A DNA stretch of 11,483 bases from an uncultured Eubacteriaceae bacterium. Its GTDB lineage: Bacteria > Bacillota > Clostridia > Eubacteriales > Eubacteriaceae. Location of the stretch: the NCBI GenBank assembly GCA_947630385.1, contig CANRHG010000043.1:1-11483 (forward strand), written 5' to 3'. The notes under the pieces were generated by a model. That model did not search any database. It was not told where the DNA came from and saw nothing but the letters and a program-made list of their open reading frames with translations. A program made the position numbers and the translations under genes. Shown here piece by piece: positions 1 to 7,204 of this stretch; the stretch's first letter is position 1, and every line of letters begins with the position of its first letter.

Positions 1-1
1 G

Positions 2-790
2 GAAATGACGTTAAAATTAATTCCGGCTCCTAAAGAAGTCATCAGCCTAGTCGTTCTGTTTGAAAACTTAGAGGACTGCATAGCGACCGTGCCAAAACTA
101 CTGAGAGCCAATCTTCATCCGCAGGCTTTGGAATTCATGGAACGTGAAATCGTCCGGTTAAGTGAAGCGTACCTAGGTAAGAGCACGTTCCCACAGACGT
201 TTGAAGGCACGGATATCAACGCTTATCTACTCATTACGTTTGACGGTGACAGCGAAGACGAACTCAATGAGATCATCGAACGCGCGGCGGAAGTAGTGCT
301 TGAAAACGGCGCCCTCGATGTGCTGGTAGCCGATACGCCACAACTTAAAAAAGACGCTTGGGCAGCCCGCTCTACTTTCTTAGAAGCTATAGAAGCCAAC
401 ACAAAACTACTCGACGAAAACGACGTCGTCGTTCCGGTCAATGAGATCGCTAATTACGTCAACTTTATTAATACGATTGCCGACGATTACGATTTTGAAG
501 TTAAGAGCTTTGGCCACGCCGGAGACGGAAATCTGCACATTTACAATTGTTCGAACGATATGAACGAAGAGGAATTTGAACGGCAGGTCGCGGATTTCAT
601 GGAACGGGCCTATGAAAAAGCTACGGAACTCGGAGGACAGATTTCAGGCGAACACGGGATCGGACACGGTAAAATCGATTATTTGGCCGAAATGGTCGGC
701 CCGGTGAACATGCACCTGATGGAAGGGATCAAAGAAGTCTTTGACCCGAACATGATCCTAAATCCTGGAAAAGTTTGCTACAAATTATAA
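2..790 (+). CDS. FAD-binding 2-hydroxyacid (lactate/glycolate) oxidase, GlcD/LctD family, C-terminal part
   Basis: This is the C-terminal ~262 residues of a flavoprotein that oxidises a 2-hydroxyacid such as D-lactate or glycolate; the family is usually about 460-470 residues. The reading frame is open to the window edge and the first ATG (base 5) falls in the middle of the FAD-oxidase C-terminal domain, so the real start lies upstream. Diagnostic motifs are GHAGDGNLHIY (about residues 168-178 from that ATG) and SGEHGIGHGK (about 214-223), followed by the usual NPGK close to the C-terminus; these line the flavin and substrate site in the family. The FAD-binding PCMH-type N-terminal domain is outside the window. 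Acyl-CoA dehydrogenase and EtfBA follow directly, as in Etf-linked lactate dehydrogenases, so EtfBA is the likely electron acceptor. That acceptor and the exact substrate are inferred; the family assignment is secure. Confidence 0.9.
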   Translation, partial: EMTLKLIPAPKEVISLVVLFENLEDCIATVPKLLRANLHPQALEFMEREIVRLSEAYLGKSTFPQTFEGTDINAYLLITFDGDSEDELNEIIERAAEVVLENGALDVLVADTPQLKKDAWAARSTFLEAIEANTKLLDENDVVVPVNEIANYVNFINTIADDYDFEVKSFGHAGDGNLHIYNCSNDMNEEEFERQVADFMERAYEKATELGGQISGEHGIGHGKIDYLAEMVGPVNMHLMEGIKEVFDPNMILNPGKVCYKL

Positions 791-805
791 ATACTGGAGG
801 TTGAA

Positions 806-1945
806 ATGGCTTATTTAATATCAGAAGAAGCTAAAGATTTACTGGAAGCCGTACGGGATTTTTGTGAAAACGAAGTAAAAGAACAGAGCAAAGAATACGA
901 TAAAACGGGCGAGTGGCCAAAAGAAATCTACGATAAGGCGATCGATATGCAGCTACAGATGCTAGAGATCCCCGAAGAATACGGCGGGTTCGGTCTGAGC
1001 CGCGTCGACGTGGCAGCTCTGTTTGAAGAAATGGCCAAAGCCGACGCCGGATTTGCTACGACCATATCCGCCAGCGGTCTTGGGACCAAACCGGTACTCA
1101 TCGCCGGAAGCGAAGATCTGAAAAAACGCGCCTGCGACATTATCGTCGATGGCGGCTTTGGGGCGTTTTGCCTGACCGAACCGGGAGCCGGATCCGACGC
1201 GGGCGCGGGAAAAACGACGGCGGTTAAAGATGGGGACGAATACGTTTTAAACGGCCGCAAGTGCTTCATCACAAACGGCGGCGTAGCCGATTTTTACTGC
1301 GTCACGGCCATGACCGATAAGTCAAAAGGCGTAAAGGGCATGTCGATGTTTTTCATAGAAAAAGACACGCCGGGGCTTTCGGTCGGTAAAGAAGAAGACA
1401 AGATGGGTATTCGTACCTCAAATACCTGCGACGTCGTACTTGAAGACGTTCGTATCCCGGCTTCGAACTTAATCGGAGAAGAAGGCCAGGGATTTTCCAT
1501 AGCGATGCAGACGTTAGACCAGGCCAGAACCTGGATGGGCTGTATTGCTACCGGTATCGCGCAGCGCGCGATGGAAGAAGCCATCGCTTATGGTAAAGAA
1601 CGCGTTCAGTTCGGTAAACCCATTTTAAAGAACCAGGCTCTTCAGTTTAAGATTGCAGACATGGCCATAAAAATTGAAACAGCCAGGCAAATGGTCGCTC
1701 ATTCCTTGACGCGTATGGATGAAGGTCTGCCCTTTAGCAAAGAATCTGCCATCGCCAAATGTTACGCTTCGGATATAGCCATGGACGTGGCTTCGGAAGC
1801 CATTCAAATGTTCGGTGGCTACGGGTACAGCCGTGAATATCCGGTAGAAAAGCTGCTTCGGGACGCTAAGATCTTCCAGATCTTTGAGGGGACCAACGAA
1901 GTTCAGCGTATCGTGGTCGCCAACAACACGATTGGGAGGTTTTAA
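806..1945 (+). CDS. Acyl-CoA dehydrogenase (short-chain type), Etf-linked
   Basis: A 379-residue soluble flavoenzyme, normal length for the family, interconverting an acyl-CoA and its 2-enoyl-CoA with FAD and passing electrons to or from Etf. The first family signature is at residues 122-133 (CLTEPGAGSDAG). The second is near the C-terminus (MFGGYGYSREYPVEKLLRD). E361 in IFEGTNEVQR sits at the catalytic-base position of short-chain acyl-CoA dehydrogenases. The start is supported by GGAGG at 796-800, five bases before the ATG. It lies 15 bases after the FAD-oxidase stop and 2 bases before etfB, so it is almost certainly co-transcribed with both. In fermenters such enzymes with EtfBA usually work as enoyl-CoA reductases (crotonyl-, acryloyl- or another enoyl-CoA). 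The substrate cannot be read from the sequence; the neighbouring hydroxyacid oxidase makes a lactate- or Stickland-type reductive route plausible. Confidence 0.95.
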   Translation: MAYLISEEAKDLLEAVRDFCENEVKEQSKEYDKTGEWPKEIYDKAIDMQLQMLEIPEEYGGFGLSRVDVAALFEEMAKADAGFATTISASGLGTKPVLIAGSEDLKKRACDIIVDGGFGAFCLTEPGAGSDAGAGKTTAVKDGDEYVLNGRKCFITNGGVADFYCVTAMTDKSKGVKGMSMFFIEKDTPGLSVGKEEDKMGIRTSNTCDVVLEDVRIPASNLIGEEGQGFSIAMQTLDQARTWMGCIATGIAQRAMEEAIAYGKERVQFGKPILKNQALQFKIADMAIKIETARQMVAHSLTRMDEGLPFSKESAIAKCYASDIAMDVASEAIQMFGGYGYSREYPVEKLLRDAKIFQIFEGTNEVQRIVVANNTIGRF

Positions 1946-1947
1946 GT

Positions 1948-2739
1948 ATGGATATTTTACTTTGCTTAAAACAAGTGCCGGACGATTCGGTAGAAATTTA
2001 TCTTAAACCGGGAACCGAAGAAGTCGATCTGGACAACGTGACAAACGTCGTCAACGCCTTTGATACGTACGCTCTTGAAATGGCGACGCGCTTTAAAGAA
2101 GCGGTCGGGGGAGAGATAACGGCCGTTAGCGTAGGTCCGGAAGAAGCCAGAAACGCGATCAAAAACTCTTTAGCCGTCGGGGCCGATAAGGGCTACCTAA
2201 TTAGCGATCCCGCCTTTGAAAACGCGGATACGCTGGGTAGAAGCGAGATAATCGCTGCTGCCATCAAACAGCTCGAAGACGAGCGCGGAAAACCTTTTGA
2301 CGTCATCTTTTGCGGACGTGAAGCAACGGACCGGGCGACCGGTCAGTTTGGGCCACAGCTAGCCGAAACCCTAGGTACGGGAATAATCTGCGATCTCGTC
2401 GACATCGAACAGACCGATGAGGGGATCAGAGGAAAACAGGAGACGGAAGAAGGTTACCACCTGGTTGAGAGTGTGACCCCCTGCGTCGTCACCGTAAACA
2501 AACCGCCTTACGACCCGCGTTATCCAACGATCAAAAGCAAGATGGCGGCCCGTAAGATGAAAATACCGGTCCTGTCGGCAGCCGAACTGGAAGGTGCCGA
2601 AGCCGGCGAGCCGAATGTAGAAATTATAAAAGTCTACGAACCGGCAAAACGCGAAGCGGGCATAAAGATCCAGGAAGAAACCGTTGAAGATTCTGCCGTT
2701 AAGGCCGTCGAGATGATGGCAGAGGCTAAGGTTTTATAA
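1948..2739 (+). CDS. etfB: Electron transfer flavoprotein subunit beta
   Basis: A 263-residue EtfB, close to the usual ~260. The N-terminus MDILLCLKQVPD is typical. The nucleotide-binding loop is at about residues 123-143 (GREATDRATGQFGPQ), where D128, T131 and Q133 hold the AMP of classical Etf or the second FAD of bifurcating Etf. The region around 187-206 (PPYDPRYPTIKSKMAARK) is the conserved C-terminal segment. The ATG is preceded by GGGAGG at 1934-1939, which lies inside the acd 3' end, and the gene starts two bases after the acd stop. It pairs with etfA downstream to form the heterodimer. In anaerobes with an adjacent lactate dehydrogenase and acyl-CoA dehydrogenase, Etf is often of the electron-bifurcating or confurcating kind (NADH, ferredoxin and acyl-CoA or lactate). 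That is an inference here, not shown by a motif I can verify. Confidence 0.96.
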   Translation: MDILLCLKQVPDDSVEIYLKPGTEEVDLDNVTNVVNAFDTYALEMATRFKEAVGGEITAVSVGPEEARNAIKNSLAVGADKGYLISDPAFENADTLGRSEIIAAAIKQLEDERGKPFDVIFCGREATDRATGQFGPQLAETLGTGIICDLVDIEQTDEGIRGKQETEEGYHLVESVTPCVVTVNKPPYDPRYPTIKSKMAARKMKIPVLSAAELEGAEAGEPNVEIIKVYEPAKREAGIKIQEETVEDSAVKAVEMMAEAKVL

Positions 2740-2751
2740 AGAGAGGCGCAA

Positions 2752-3741
2752 ATGAATTGGGACAATCGTGAAGACGTTCTGGTTTTTGTGGAACAAAAAG
2801 AAGGCGGCGCGGTCAAAGTAGGTCTTGAAGCTCTCGGACCTGCGCAAGTACTAGCCGGTCTCACGGGGGGAAAAGTGATCGGGCTCGTTATGGGAGAGGA
2901 CAACGCGGCTGCCGTCGATAAGGTTTCGGTTTTGTGCGATGAAGTTATAAGCGTAGAAGACGAAAACTTTAAAGACGGAAACAACGACGCGCTGACCTAT
3001 GGTTTGGAAAAAATCGTCGAAAAGGTAAATCCTGCCGCAATTCTTGCCGGAAACACCCCGCTCGGCAGAGAGCTTACGGCCCGCCTTGGAAAACGTCTCG
3101 GTCTGGGAAGCGCCCAGGACGTAATCGATCTAAAGACCGAAGGCGATCAGATTCTGTGGACGGTACCCGTTTACGGAGGTACGGTCCTAAACGATATCGA
3201 GCTAAAAACCCTGCCGCTTATGGCGACGGTCCGTTCGGGCGCTTTTTCAAAACCGGAAGAAAAACAAAAGGCCGAGATCGTAACGGAAACTGTAGAGGTT
3301 CCGGAAGAAGAAATAAGATCGAAAGTCGTCGATTCCGTTAAAGAGATCTCCGAAGCCGTAAATCTTGAAGAAGCCAAAGTGATCGTCACCGGCGGACGGG
3401 GCATGGGCAGTAAAGAAAACTATCACTTGGTCGAAGAACTGGCCGATCTCCTAGGTGGTGTTGTAGGGGCGACCCGTCCGGCCATCGAAGACGAATGGGT
3501 CTCGCGTGACCATCAGGTCGGACAGTCCGGAAAGATCGTATCCCCGGCGCTTTATATCGCTTGTGGCGTCTCGGGAGCCACGCAACACGTGACCGGGATG
3601 ACCAATTCGGGTTATATCGTAGCGATCAACAAAGACGAGGACGCGCCGATTTTTGACGTCGCCGACGTCGGGATCGTCGGAGACGTGATGAAAGTAATAC
3701 CGGTTATGATCGAAGAGATCAAAAAACGTAAGGAAGAATAA
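2752..3741 (+). CDS. etfA: Electron transfer flavoprotein subunit alpha
   Basis: A 329-residue EtfA. The C-terminal FAD domain carries the ETF-alpha signature at about residues 267-310, beginning LYIACGVSGATQH and ending VADVGIVG. It is preceded by VTGGRGMGS and GATRP, which contact FAD. The N-terminal domain starts directly, with no ferredoxin-like extension of the kind found on some clostridial EtfA proteins such as acetogen LctC. One mild oddity: the stretch after the conserved arginine reads RPAIEDEW, where most Etf proteins have RxxVDAG(W/F). GAGAGG at 2741-2746 supports the ATG, 12 bases after the etfB stop. A terminator follows the stop codon, making this the last gene of the operon. 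Confidence 0.96.
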   Translation: MNWDNREDVLVFVEQKEGGAVKVGLEALGPAQVLAGLTGGKVIGLVMGEDNAAAVDKVSVLCDEVISVEDENFKDGNNDALTYGLEKIVEKVNPAAILAGNTPLGRELTARLGKRLGLGSAQDVIDLKTEGDQILWTVPVYGGTVLNDIELKTLPLMATVRSGAFSKPEEKQKAEIVTETVEVPEEEIRSKVVDSVKEISEAVNLEEAKVIVTGGRGMGSKENYHLVEELADLLGGVVGATRPAIEDEWVSRDHQVGQSGKIVSPALYIACGVSGATQHVTGMTNSGYIVAINKDEDAPIFDVADVGIVGDVMKVIPVMIEEIKKRKEE

Positions 3742-3747
3742 AAAATG

Positions 3748-3774
3748 ATCCGGTCATCATTGGCCGGATTTTTT
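3748..3774 (+). terminator. Intrinsic terminator of the oxidase-acd-etfBA operon
   Basis: An 8-bp stem (3748-3755 with 3762-3769, core ATCCGG/CCGGAT, one G-T wobble) encloses a 6-base loop and is followed by a run of six T at 3769-3774. It begins six bases after the etfA stop. An A run upstream of the stem could give weak termination from the other strand too, but no minus-strand gene approaches it. Confidence 0.9.
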
Positions 3775-3820
3775 GCGCCTTAAAGGAAGTGGTCGAAAAA
3801 GAAGTAAGGCTTTTCGTCTG

Positions 3821-3829
3821 TGGTAGAAT
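3821..3829 (+). promoter_or_regulatory. Extended -10 promoter for the aldo/keto reductase gene
   Basis: TGGTAGAAT fits the extended -10 pattern TGnTATAAT with one mismatch in the hexamer. No good -35 box is present at 16-18 bases upstream, as is common for extended -10 promoters. Initiation about seven bases downstream would give a ~20-base leader carrying GGAGGT (3845-3850). Its place just after the etfA terminator supports an independent transcript. It is called from sequence only. Confidence 0.55.
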
Positions 3830-3856
3830 ATAAAGAACTTTGTTGGAGGTAGAAAC

Positions 3857-4957
3857 TTGAGTGAACTTGGTTTTGGAATGATGCGGCTTCCGAAGGTAGA
3901 CGGAAAAATCGATTTGGCCACGACCTGTGAGATGGTCGACACCTTTCTTGCTTCGGGACAAAACTACTTCGATACGGCCTACGTCTACGATGGCGGGGAG
4001 TCCGAGATCATTACGGGAAAAGCCGTGGTCTTAAGGCATGACAGGGACCGCTTTAATCTTGCGACAAAGCTTCCGGCCAAGTGTTTGAGAGATAAAAGCG
4101 ACCGCGACCGCATTTTTAAGACCCAGACCGAGCGCTTGGGTACGGATCATATCGACTACTACCTACTTCACAGCGTCGAAGACGGCTTTAACACCCGAAT
4201 CTACGAAGGGCTCGACTGTTTTAAATGGGGAGAGCAGAAAAAAAGACGGGGGGATATCGCCAAATTCGGCTTTTCCTATCACGGAACGCCTGAGCTTCTT
4301 GAAGAACTGTTAGATAAGTATCCGGTCGATTTCGTACAGATCCAGTACAACTACCTCGATCTTGACGATCCCATCATCAAGTCCGAAAAACTTCTTGAGA
4401 TTTTAAACAAAAGGAAAATACCGGCCTTTATCATGGAACCGGTCAAAGGGGGACTGCTCGCCAACCTCCCAGGTGAAATTATGCGAGATTATCCGGAGAC
4501 AGATCCCGCGGACGTGGCCCTTCGTTTTGTACTCGAAAAGCCGGGGATCGAAAGGATCTTAAGTGGGATGTCGACTCCAGAGCAGCTTAAAAAGAATATT
4601 AAGACCTTTAAAGACAAAAGACCACTGAAAGCGGCCGATCTAGCTTTACTTAAAAGCGTACGTAACTATTACGGCGAAAAAAACCTGGTTTCCTGTACCG
4701 ACTGCCGGTACTGCTTGGATTCTTGCCCGAAAAACATCCGAATCCCGGAAGTCTTTAAAGCTTACAATAGCCACCTTCTGTACCCGAATGACAACAGGGC
4801 CCATTATTTTTACGCGGGTCTTATTAAAGACTACGCGCCGGCTCAGGACTGTATCGGCTGTGGGAACTGCAAAAGAAGCTGCCCACAGCACTTAGATATT
4901 CCTGAGATCTTAAAGAAAGCTTCTACGGTCCTCGACCACGGACCGGAGCTTGAATAA
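3857..4957 (+). CDS. Aldo/keto reductase with C-terminal 2x[4Fe-4S] ferredoxin domain
   Basis: A 366-residue predicted NAD(P)H-linked oxidoreductase. The TTG start is chosen because GGAGGT (3845-3850) lies six bases upstream and the product begins with the typical LGFGMMRLP strand; the next ATG (3878) would cut that strand. The AKR catalytic tetrad appears intact: D39, Y44, K71 and H105. The barrel runs to about residue 270. A ferredoxin domain then has two CxxCxxCxxxCP motifs, with cysteines at 280/283/286/290 and 332/335/338/342, enough for two [4Fe-4S] clusters. Such fusions are widespread in anaerobic Bacillota and archaea, but their substrates are mostly unknown. The clusters suggest electron exchange with ferredoxin or a flavoprotein. 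The gene stands alone between the Etf operon and a convergent ABC transporter operon; a functional link to Etf is possible but unproven. Confidence 0.93.
   Translation: MSELGFGMMRLPKVDGKIDLATTCEMVDTFLASGQNYFDTAYVYDGGESEIITGKAVVLRHDRDRFNLATKLPAKCLRDKSDRDRIFKTQTERLGTDHIDYYLLHSVEDGFNTRIYEGLDCFKWGEQKKRRGDIAKFGFSYHGTPELLEELLDKYPVDFVQIQYNYLDLDDPIIKSEKLLEILNKRKIPAFIMEPVKGGLLANLPGEIMRDYPETDPADVALRFVLEKPGIERILSGMSTPEQLKKNIKTFKDKRPLKAADLALLKSVRNYYGEKNLVSCTDCRYCLDSCPKNIRIPEVFKAYNSHLLYPNDNRAHYFYAGLIKDYAPAQDCIGCGNCKRSCPQHLDIPEILKKASTVLDHGPELE
4926..4945. other. Inverted repeat inside the 3' end of the aldo/keto reductase gene
   Basis: CGGTCC (4926-4931) and GGACCG (4940-4945) form a perfect 6-bp stem with an 8-base loop. 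It lies 10 bases before the reductase stop and just beyond the stop of the convergent ATPase gene. It lacks a T run on either strand, so it is not a standard intrinsic terminator. It could stabilise 3' ends or act with Rho, but it may be chance, since it is within coding sequence. Confidence 0.25.
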
Positions 4958-4958
4958 A

Positions 4959-5711
4959 TCAGCGGATAATACTCGATAAAAATTCAGACGTGCGCTTTTC
5001 TTTAGGGGATTCAAAAATCTCCTTTGGACTTCCTTCTTCTAAGATGATCCCGTCGTCCATGAACAGGACTTTGCTCGAGACGTGCTTTGCAAAGCCCATT
5101 TCGTGGGTGACGATGATCATCGTCATTTTCTCTTTTGCCAGAGCCTCAATAACGTTTAAAACTTCCCCGGTGAGTTCCGGGTCGAGCGCGCTCGTGGGTT
5201 CGTCAAATAAAATGATATCCGGGTGCATCATCAGTGCTCGGGCGATCGCGACGCGCTGTTTTTCCCCACCGGAAAGCTGGCTCGGCATGGCTTCGATTTT
5301 TTCAAGAAGTCCGACTTTTTCTAAGATCTGTCTCGCTTCTTCTTCGAGCTCCGGCTCACTCTTAAGCTTTCTTTGTTTTGGCGCGAGTAAGAGATTGTCC
5401 TTGACCGACAGATGGGGAAAGAGGTTAAAGTGTTGAAAGACCATGCCCATCTTCGAGATAATGCTTCGCACGCTCTTGGGTGGGGCGTACCGGCCATTGT
5501 CGATGAGTTTTTTACCTTCGATGCTAATCGTTCCGCCGTCCGATTTTTCAAGATCGATCAGGCAGCGCAGTAGGGTCGATTTACCGCTACCGGAAGAACC
5601 GATCACCGATACGACGTCGCCTTTTTCCACGTCAAAACTGATATTTTTAAGGACCGTGTTATCGTCGAAGCGCTTCTTTAGGTCCGTTACTTCAATAATT
5701 TTACTGCTCAT
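4959..5711 (-). CDS. Polar amino acid ABC transporter, ATP-binding protein (GlnQ family)
   Basis: A 250-residue cytoplasmic ATPase that powers an amino acid importer. All nucleotide-binding motifs are present: Walker A GSSGSGKST at 38-46, Q-loop Q93, signature LSGGE at 146-150 followed by KQR, Walker B IILFDE at 166-171 with catalytic E171, D-loop SALD at 174-177 and H-loop H203. Length and motifs match the His/Glu/Gln/cystine importer family. The ATG is supported by GGAG about seven bases upstream. The start overlaps the permease 3' end by 11 bases, so the two are translationally coupled. It is the last gene of the operon, and its stop is one base from the stop of the opposite-strand aldo/keto reductase, with no clear terminator. 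Which amino acid is carried cannot be decided from the ATPase. Confidence 0.95.
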   Translation of the reverse strand: MSSKIIEVTDLKKRFDDNTVLKNISFDVEKGDVVSVIGSSGSGKSTLLRCLIDLEKSDGGTISIEGKKLIDNGRYAPPKSVRSIISKMGMVFQHFNLFPHLSVKDNLLLAPKQRKLKSEPELEEEARQILEKVGLLEKIEAMPSQLSGGEKQRVAIARALMMHPDIILFDEPTSALDPELTGEVLNVIEALAKEKMTMIIVTHEMGFAKHVSSKVLFMDDGIILEEGSPKEIFESPKEKRTSEFLSSIIR

Positions 5712-6351
5712 AATTTTTCTCCAGTCGTTTAAAGACGACCGTTACGAAGAAGTTAATAATCAAATACACAGCGGCGGCTACCAAAAACGGTAGCGGCGTG
5801 CCTTCGCGGTTGACGGCCGCTTCGGAGTAGTGCAAAATCTCGGCAACACCGATGATGCTGACGAGGGCGGTATCTTTTACGAGCGTGATCGTCTCGTTAC
5901 TGATACTCGGCAGACATACCCGTATCATTTGGGGAATGATGACTTTGGTGAGCGTTTCAAAACGGGTAAGGCCCAGGACTTTGCTCGCTTCCCACTGCCC
6001 CTTGTCGATCGAGAGCAGTCCGCCCCGGAAGATCTCACCGAAGTAACAGGCGTAGTTGATGGCAAAAGCGATGCAGGCCGAGACGAACCGGCTAAAGGTC
6101 AGGTATTTTCCGATAACCGGGATCAGCGGAAAACCGAAGTAGACGAACAAGAGCTGTAAGAGAAGGGGCGTTCCGCGGATGACGTAAACGACCGCGTCGG
6201 CAAAGGAGCTGATGAGTTTGTTTTTGCTGTTGAGCATTAAGGTCACGATAAAACCGAGTGGGAGCGAGATGATCAGGGTGATCGCAAAGATCGATAAGGT
6301 GACCAGAGTGCCCTGTAAATATAAGCCAATCTGAGATGAAAAATTATCCAT
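5701..6351 (-). CDS. Polar amino acid ABC transporter, permease
   Basis: A 216-residue membrane protein of the HisMQ/GlnP type, forming the translocation path, presumably as a homodimer because it is the only permease gene in the operon. It starts MDNFSSQIGLYLQGTLVTLSI, with the TLxxT-like entry into the first helix usual for this family. Several hydrophobic segments follow, with RGTPLLLQL near residue 60. The cytoplasmic EAA coupling loop is at about residues 120-150 (QWEASKVLGLTRFETLTKVIIPQ). The start is chosen by homology of the N-terminus. No Shine-Dalgarno is visible, because the bases just upstream are the U-tract of a terminator hairpin. Expression therefore depends on read-through from the binding protein gene. 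The gene overlaps the ATPase start by 11 bases. Confidence 0.93.
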   Translation of the reverse strand: MDNFSSQIGLYLQGTLVTLSIFAITLIISLPLGFIVTLMLNSKNKLISSFADAVVYVIRGTPLLLQLLFVYFGFPLIPVIGKYLTFSRFVSACIAFAINYACYFGEIFRGGLLSIDKGQWEASKVLGLTRFETLTKVIIPQMIRVCLPSISNETITLVKDTALVSIIGVAEILHYSEAAVNREGTPLPFLVAAAVYLIINFFVTVVFKRLEKNYEQ

Positions 6352-6354
6352 AAG

Positions 6355-6379
6355 AAAAAAAGCGGCAGTTGCTGCCGCT
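6355..6379 (-). terminator. Intrinsic terminator/attenuator between binding protein and permease genes
   Basis: An 8-bp perfect stem (6372-6379 with 6361-6368 on the minus strand, AGCGGCAG/CTGCCGCT) has a 3-base loop, with seven consecutive T on the minus strand (6361-6355). It begins 11 bases after the binding-protein stop and its T tract ends three bases before the permease ATG. Partial termination here would yield abundant mRNA for the binding protein and less for permease plus ATPase, the usual stoichiometry of ABC importers. Confidence 0.88.
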
Positions 6380-6390
6380 ACATTGTGATT

Positions 6391-7197
6391 TTAGGATTCG
6401 GAATAGAGGATATTGGACCCAAACCACTGGATGGAAGCTTCCTCTCCGCTTCCGTCGCTCTTGATTTCGTCTAGGACCGCGTTCAGTTTTTCCTGAAGTT
6501 CCGTGTTGTCTTTGGCGACCGCAACCCCGTATTTTTCCGGAGCCAGGGCTTCTTCCAAAACAACGTAATCGGAATTGTTTTCTTTGATGTACCAGTTGGC
6601 GACGACCAAATCGACGACGACCGCGTCGGTACGACCGATCGAAAGATCCTGAAGTGCCGCGACGTTATCGTCATAGGTGACAATTTCCTGGACCTGGTCG
6701 CTGATGGGGTTACCCGTCAGCGCGTCTTCGGCCGAAGACCCGGACTGAAGCCCGACTTTTTTAAGCGCTAAGTCCGAAACGGTCTTGATTTCGCTGTCTT
6801 TTGGAACCACGACGACCTGTTCGTTTTCAAGGTACGGGTCGGTGAAGAGCATGACCTCTTCGCGTTCCGGTGTGATCGTAAGTCCGTTCCAGATGGCGTC
6901 GATATTGCCCTGTTCGAGTTCGAGCTCTTTGGCGGCCCAGTCGATCTGTTGGACCCTCAGATCCATTCCCAGTTTTTCGGCGGCTATTTTTGCCAGGTCG
7001 ATGTCAAAACCGACGATTTCACCGCTTTCGTCGCGGTAACCTAGGGGTGGGAACTGATCGTCTACACCGATGACAAAGGTTTGATCGTCGTTGTCAGGAT
7101 TTGCGGTTGTCTCCCCGCTATCGGAGGTGCCACCACAAGCCGTGAACAAAAAGATCCCCATTACGAGGACCGTAAAGAATAAAAGTAATTTTTTCAA
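6391..7197 (-). CDS. Polar amino acid ABC transporter, substrate-binding lipoprotein
   Basis: A 268-residue extracytoplasmic receptor of the SBP_bac_3 family, delivering a polar amino acid to the permease. The TTG start at 7197 is preferred. AGAGGAG (7205-7211) is seven bases upstream, and translation from it gives MKK, a hydrophobic core and lipobox FTAC with C21 as the lipidated residue. The longer frame from an ATG at 7242 would start upstream of the -10 box and is untenable. After a Ser/Thr/Asp linker (about 22-38) the mature domain begins FVIGVDDQFPPLGYRD. GFDIDLA (about 64-70), LTITPEREE with the ligand-carboxylate arginine, and RTDAVVVD are recognisable family landmarks. It is first gene of the transporter operon, on its own promoter. 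Ligand identity (glutamine, arginine, cystine or other) is not decidable by eye. Confidence 0.93.
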   Translation of the reverse strand: MKKLLLFFTVLVMGIFLFTACGGTSDSGETTANPDNDDQTFVIGVDDQFPPLGYRDESGEIVGFDIDLAKIAAEKLGMDLRVQQIDWAAKELELEQGNIDAIWNGLTITPEREEVMLFTDPYLENEQVVVVPKDSEIKTVSDLALKKVGLQSGSSAEDALTGNPISDQVQEIVTYDDNVAALQDLSIGRTDAVVVDLVVANWYIKENNSDYVVLEEALAPEKYGVAVAKDNTELQEKLNAVLDEIKSDGSGEEASIQWFGSNILYSES

Positions 7198-7204
7198 GTT
7201 AACA

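Noticed and set aside
5..7. ATG at base 5 as the true start of the FAD oxidase
   Set aside because: The frame is open to the window edge and the protein lacks the family's N-terminal FAD domain, so this methionine is internal.
3156..3404. Overlapping open frames on both strands inside etfA, and similar ones inside acd, cobT, maf, chr and pckA
   Set aside because: They are shadows of strong coding sequences, with no recognisable domains and no supporting ribosome binding sites.
4926..4945. Inverted repeat near the end of the aldo/keto reductase as a bidirectional terminator
   Set aside because: Only 6 bp with an 8-base loop and no T tract on either strand; kept only as a low-confidence inverted repeat.
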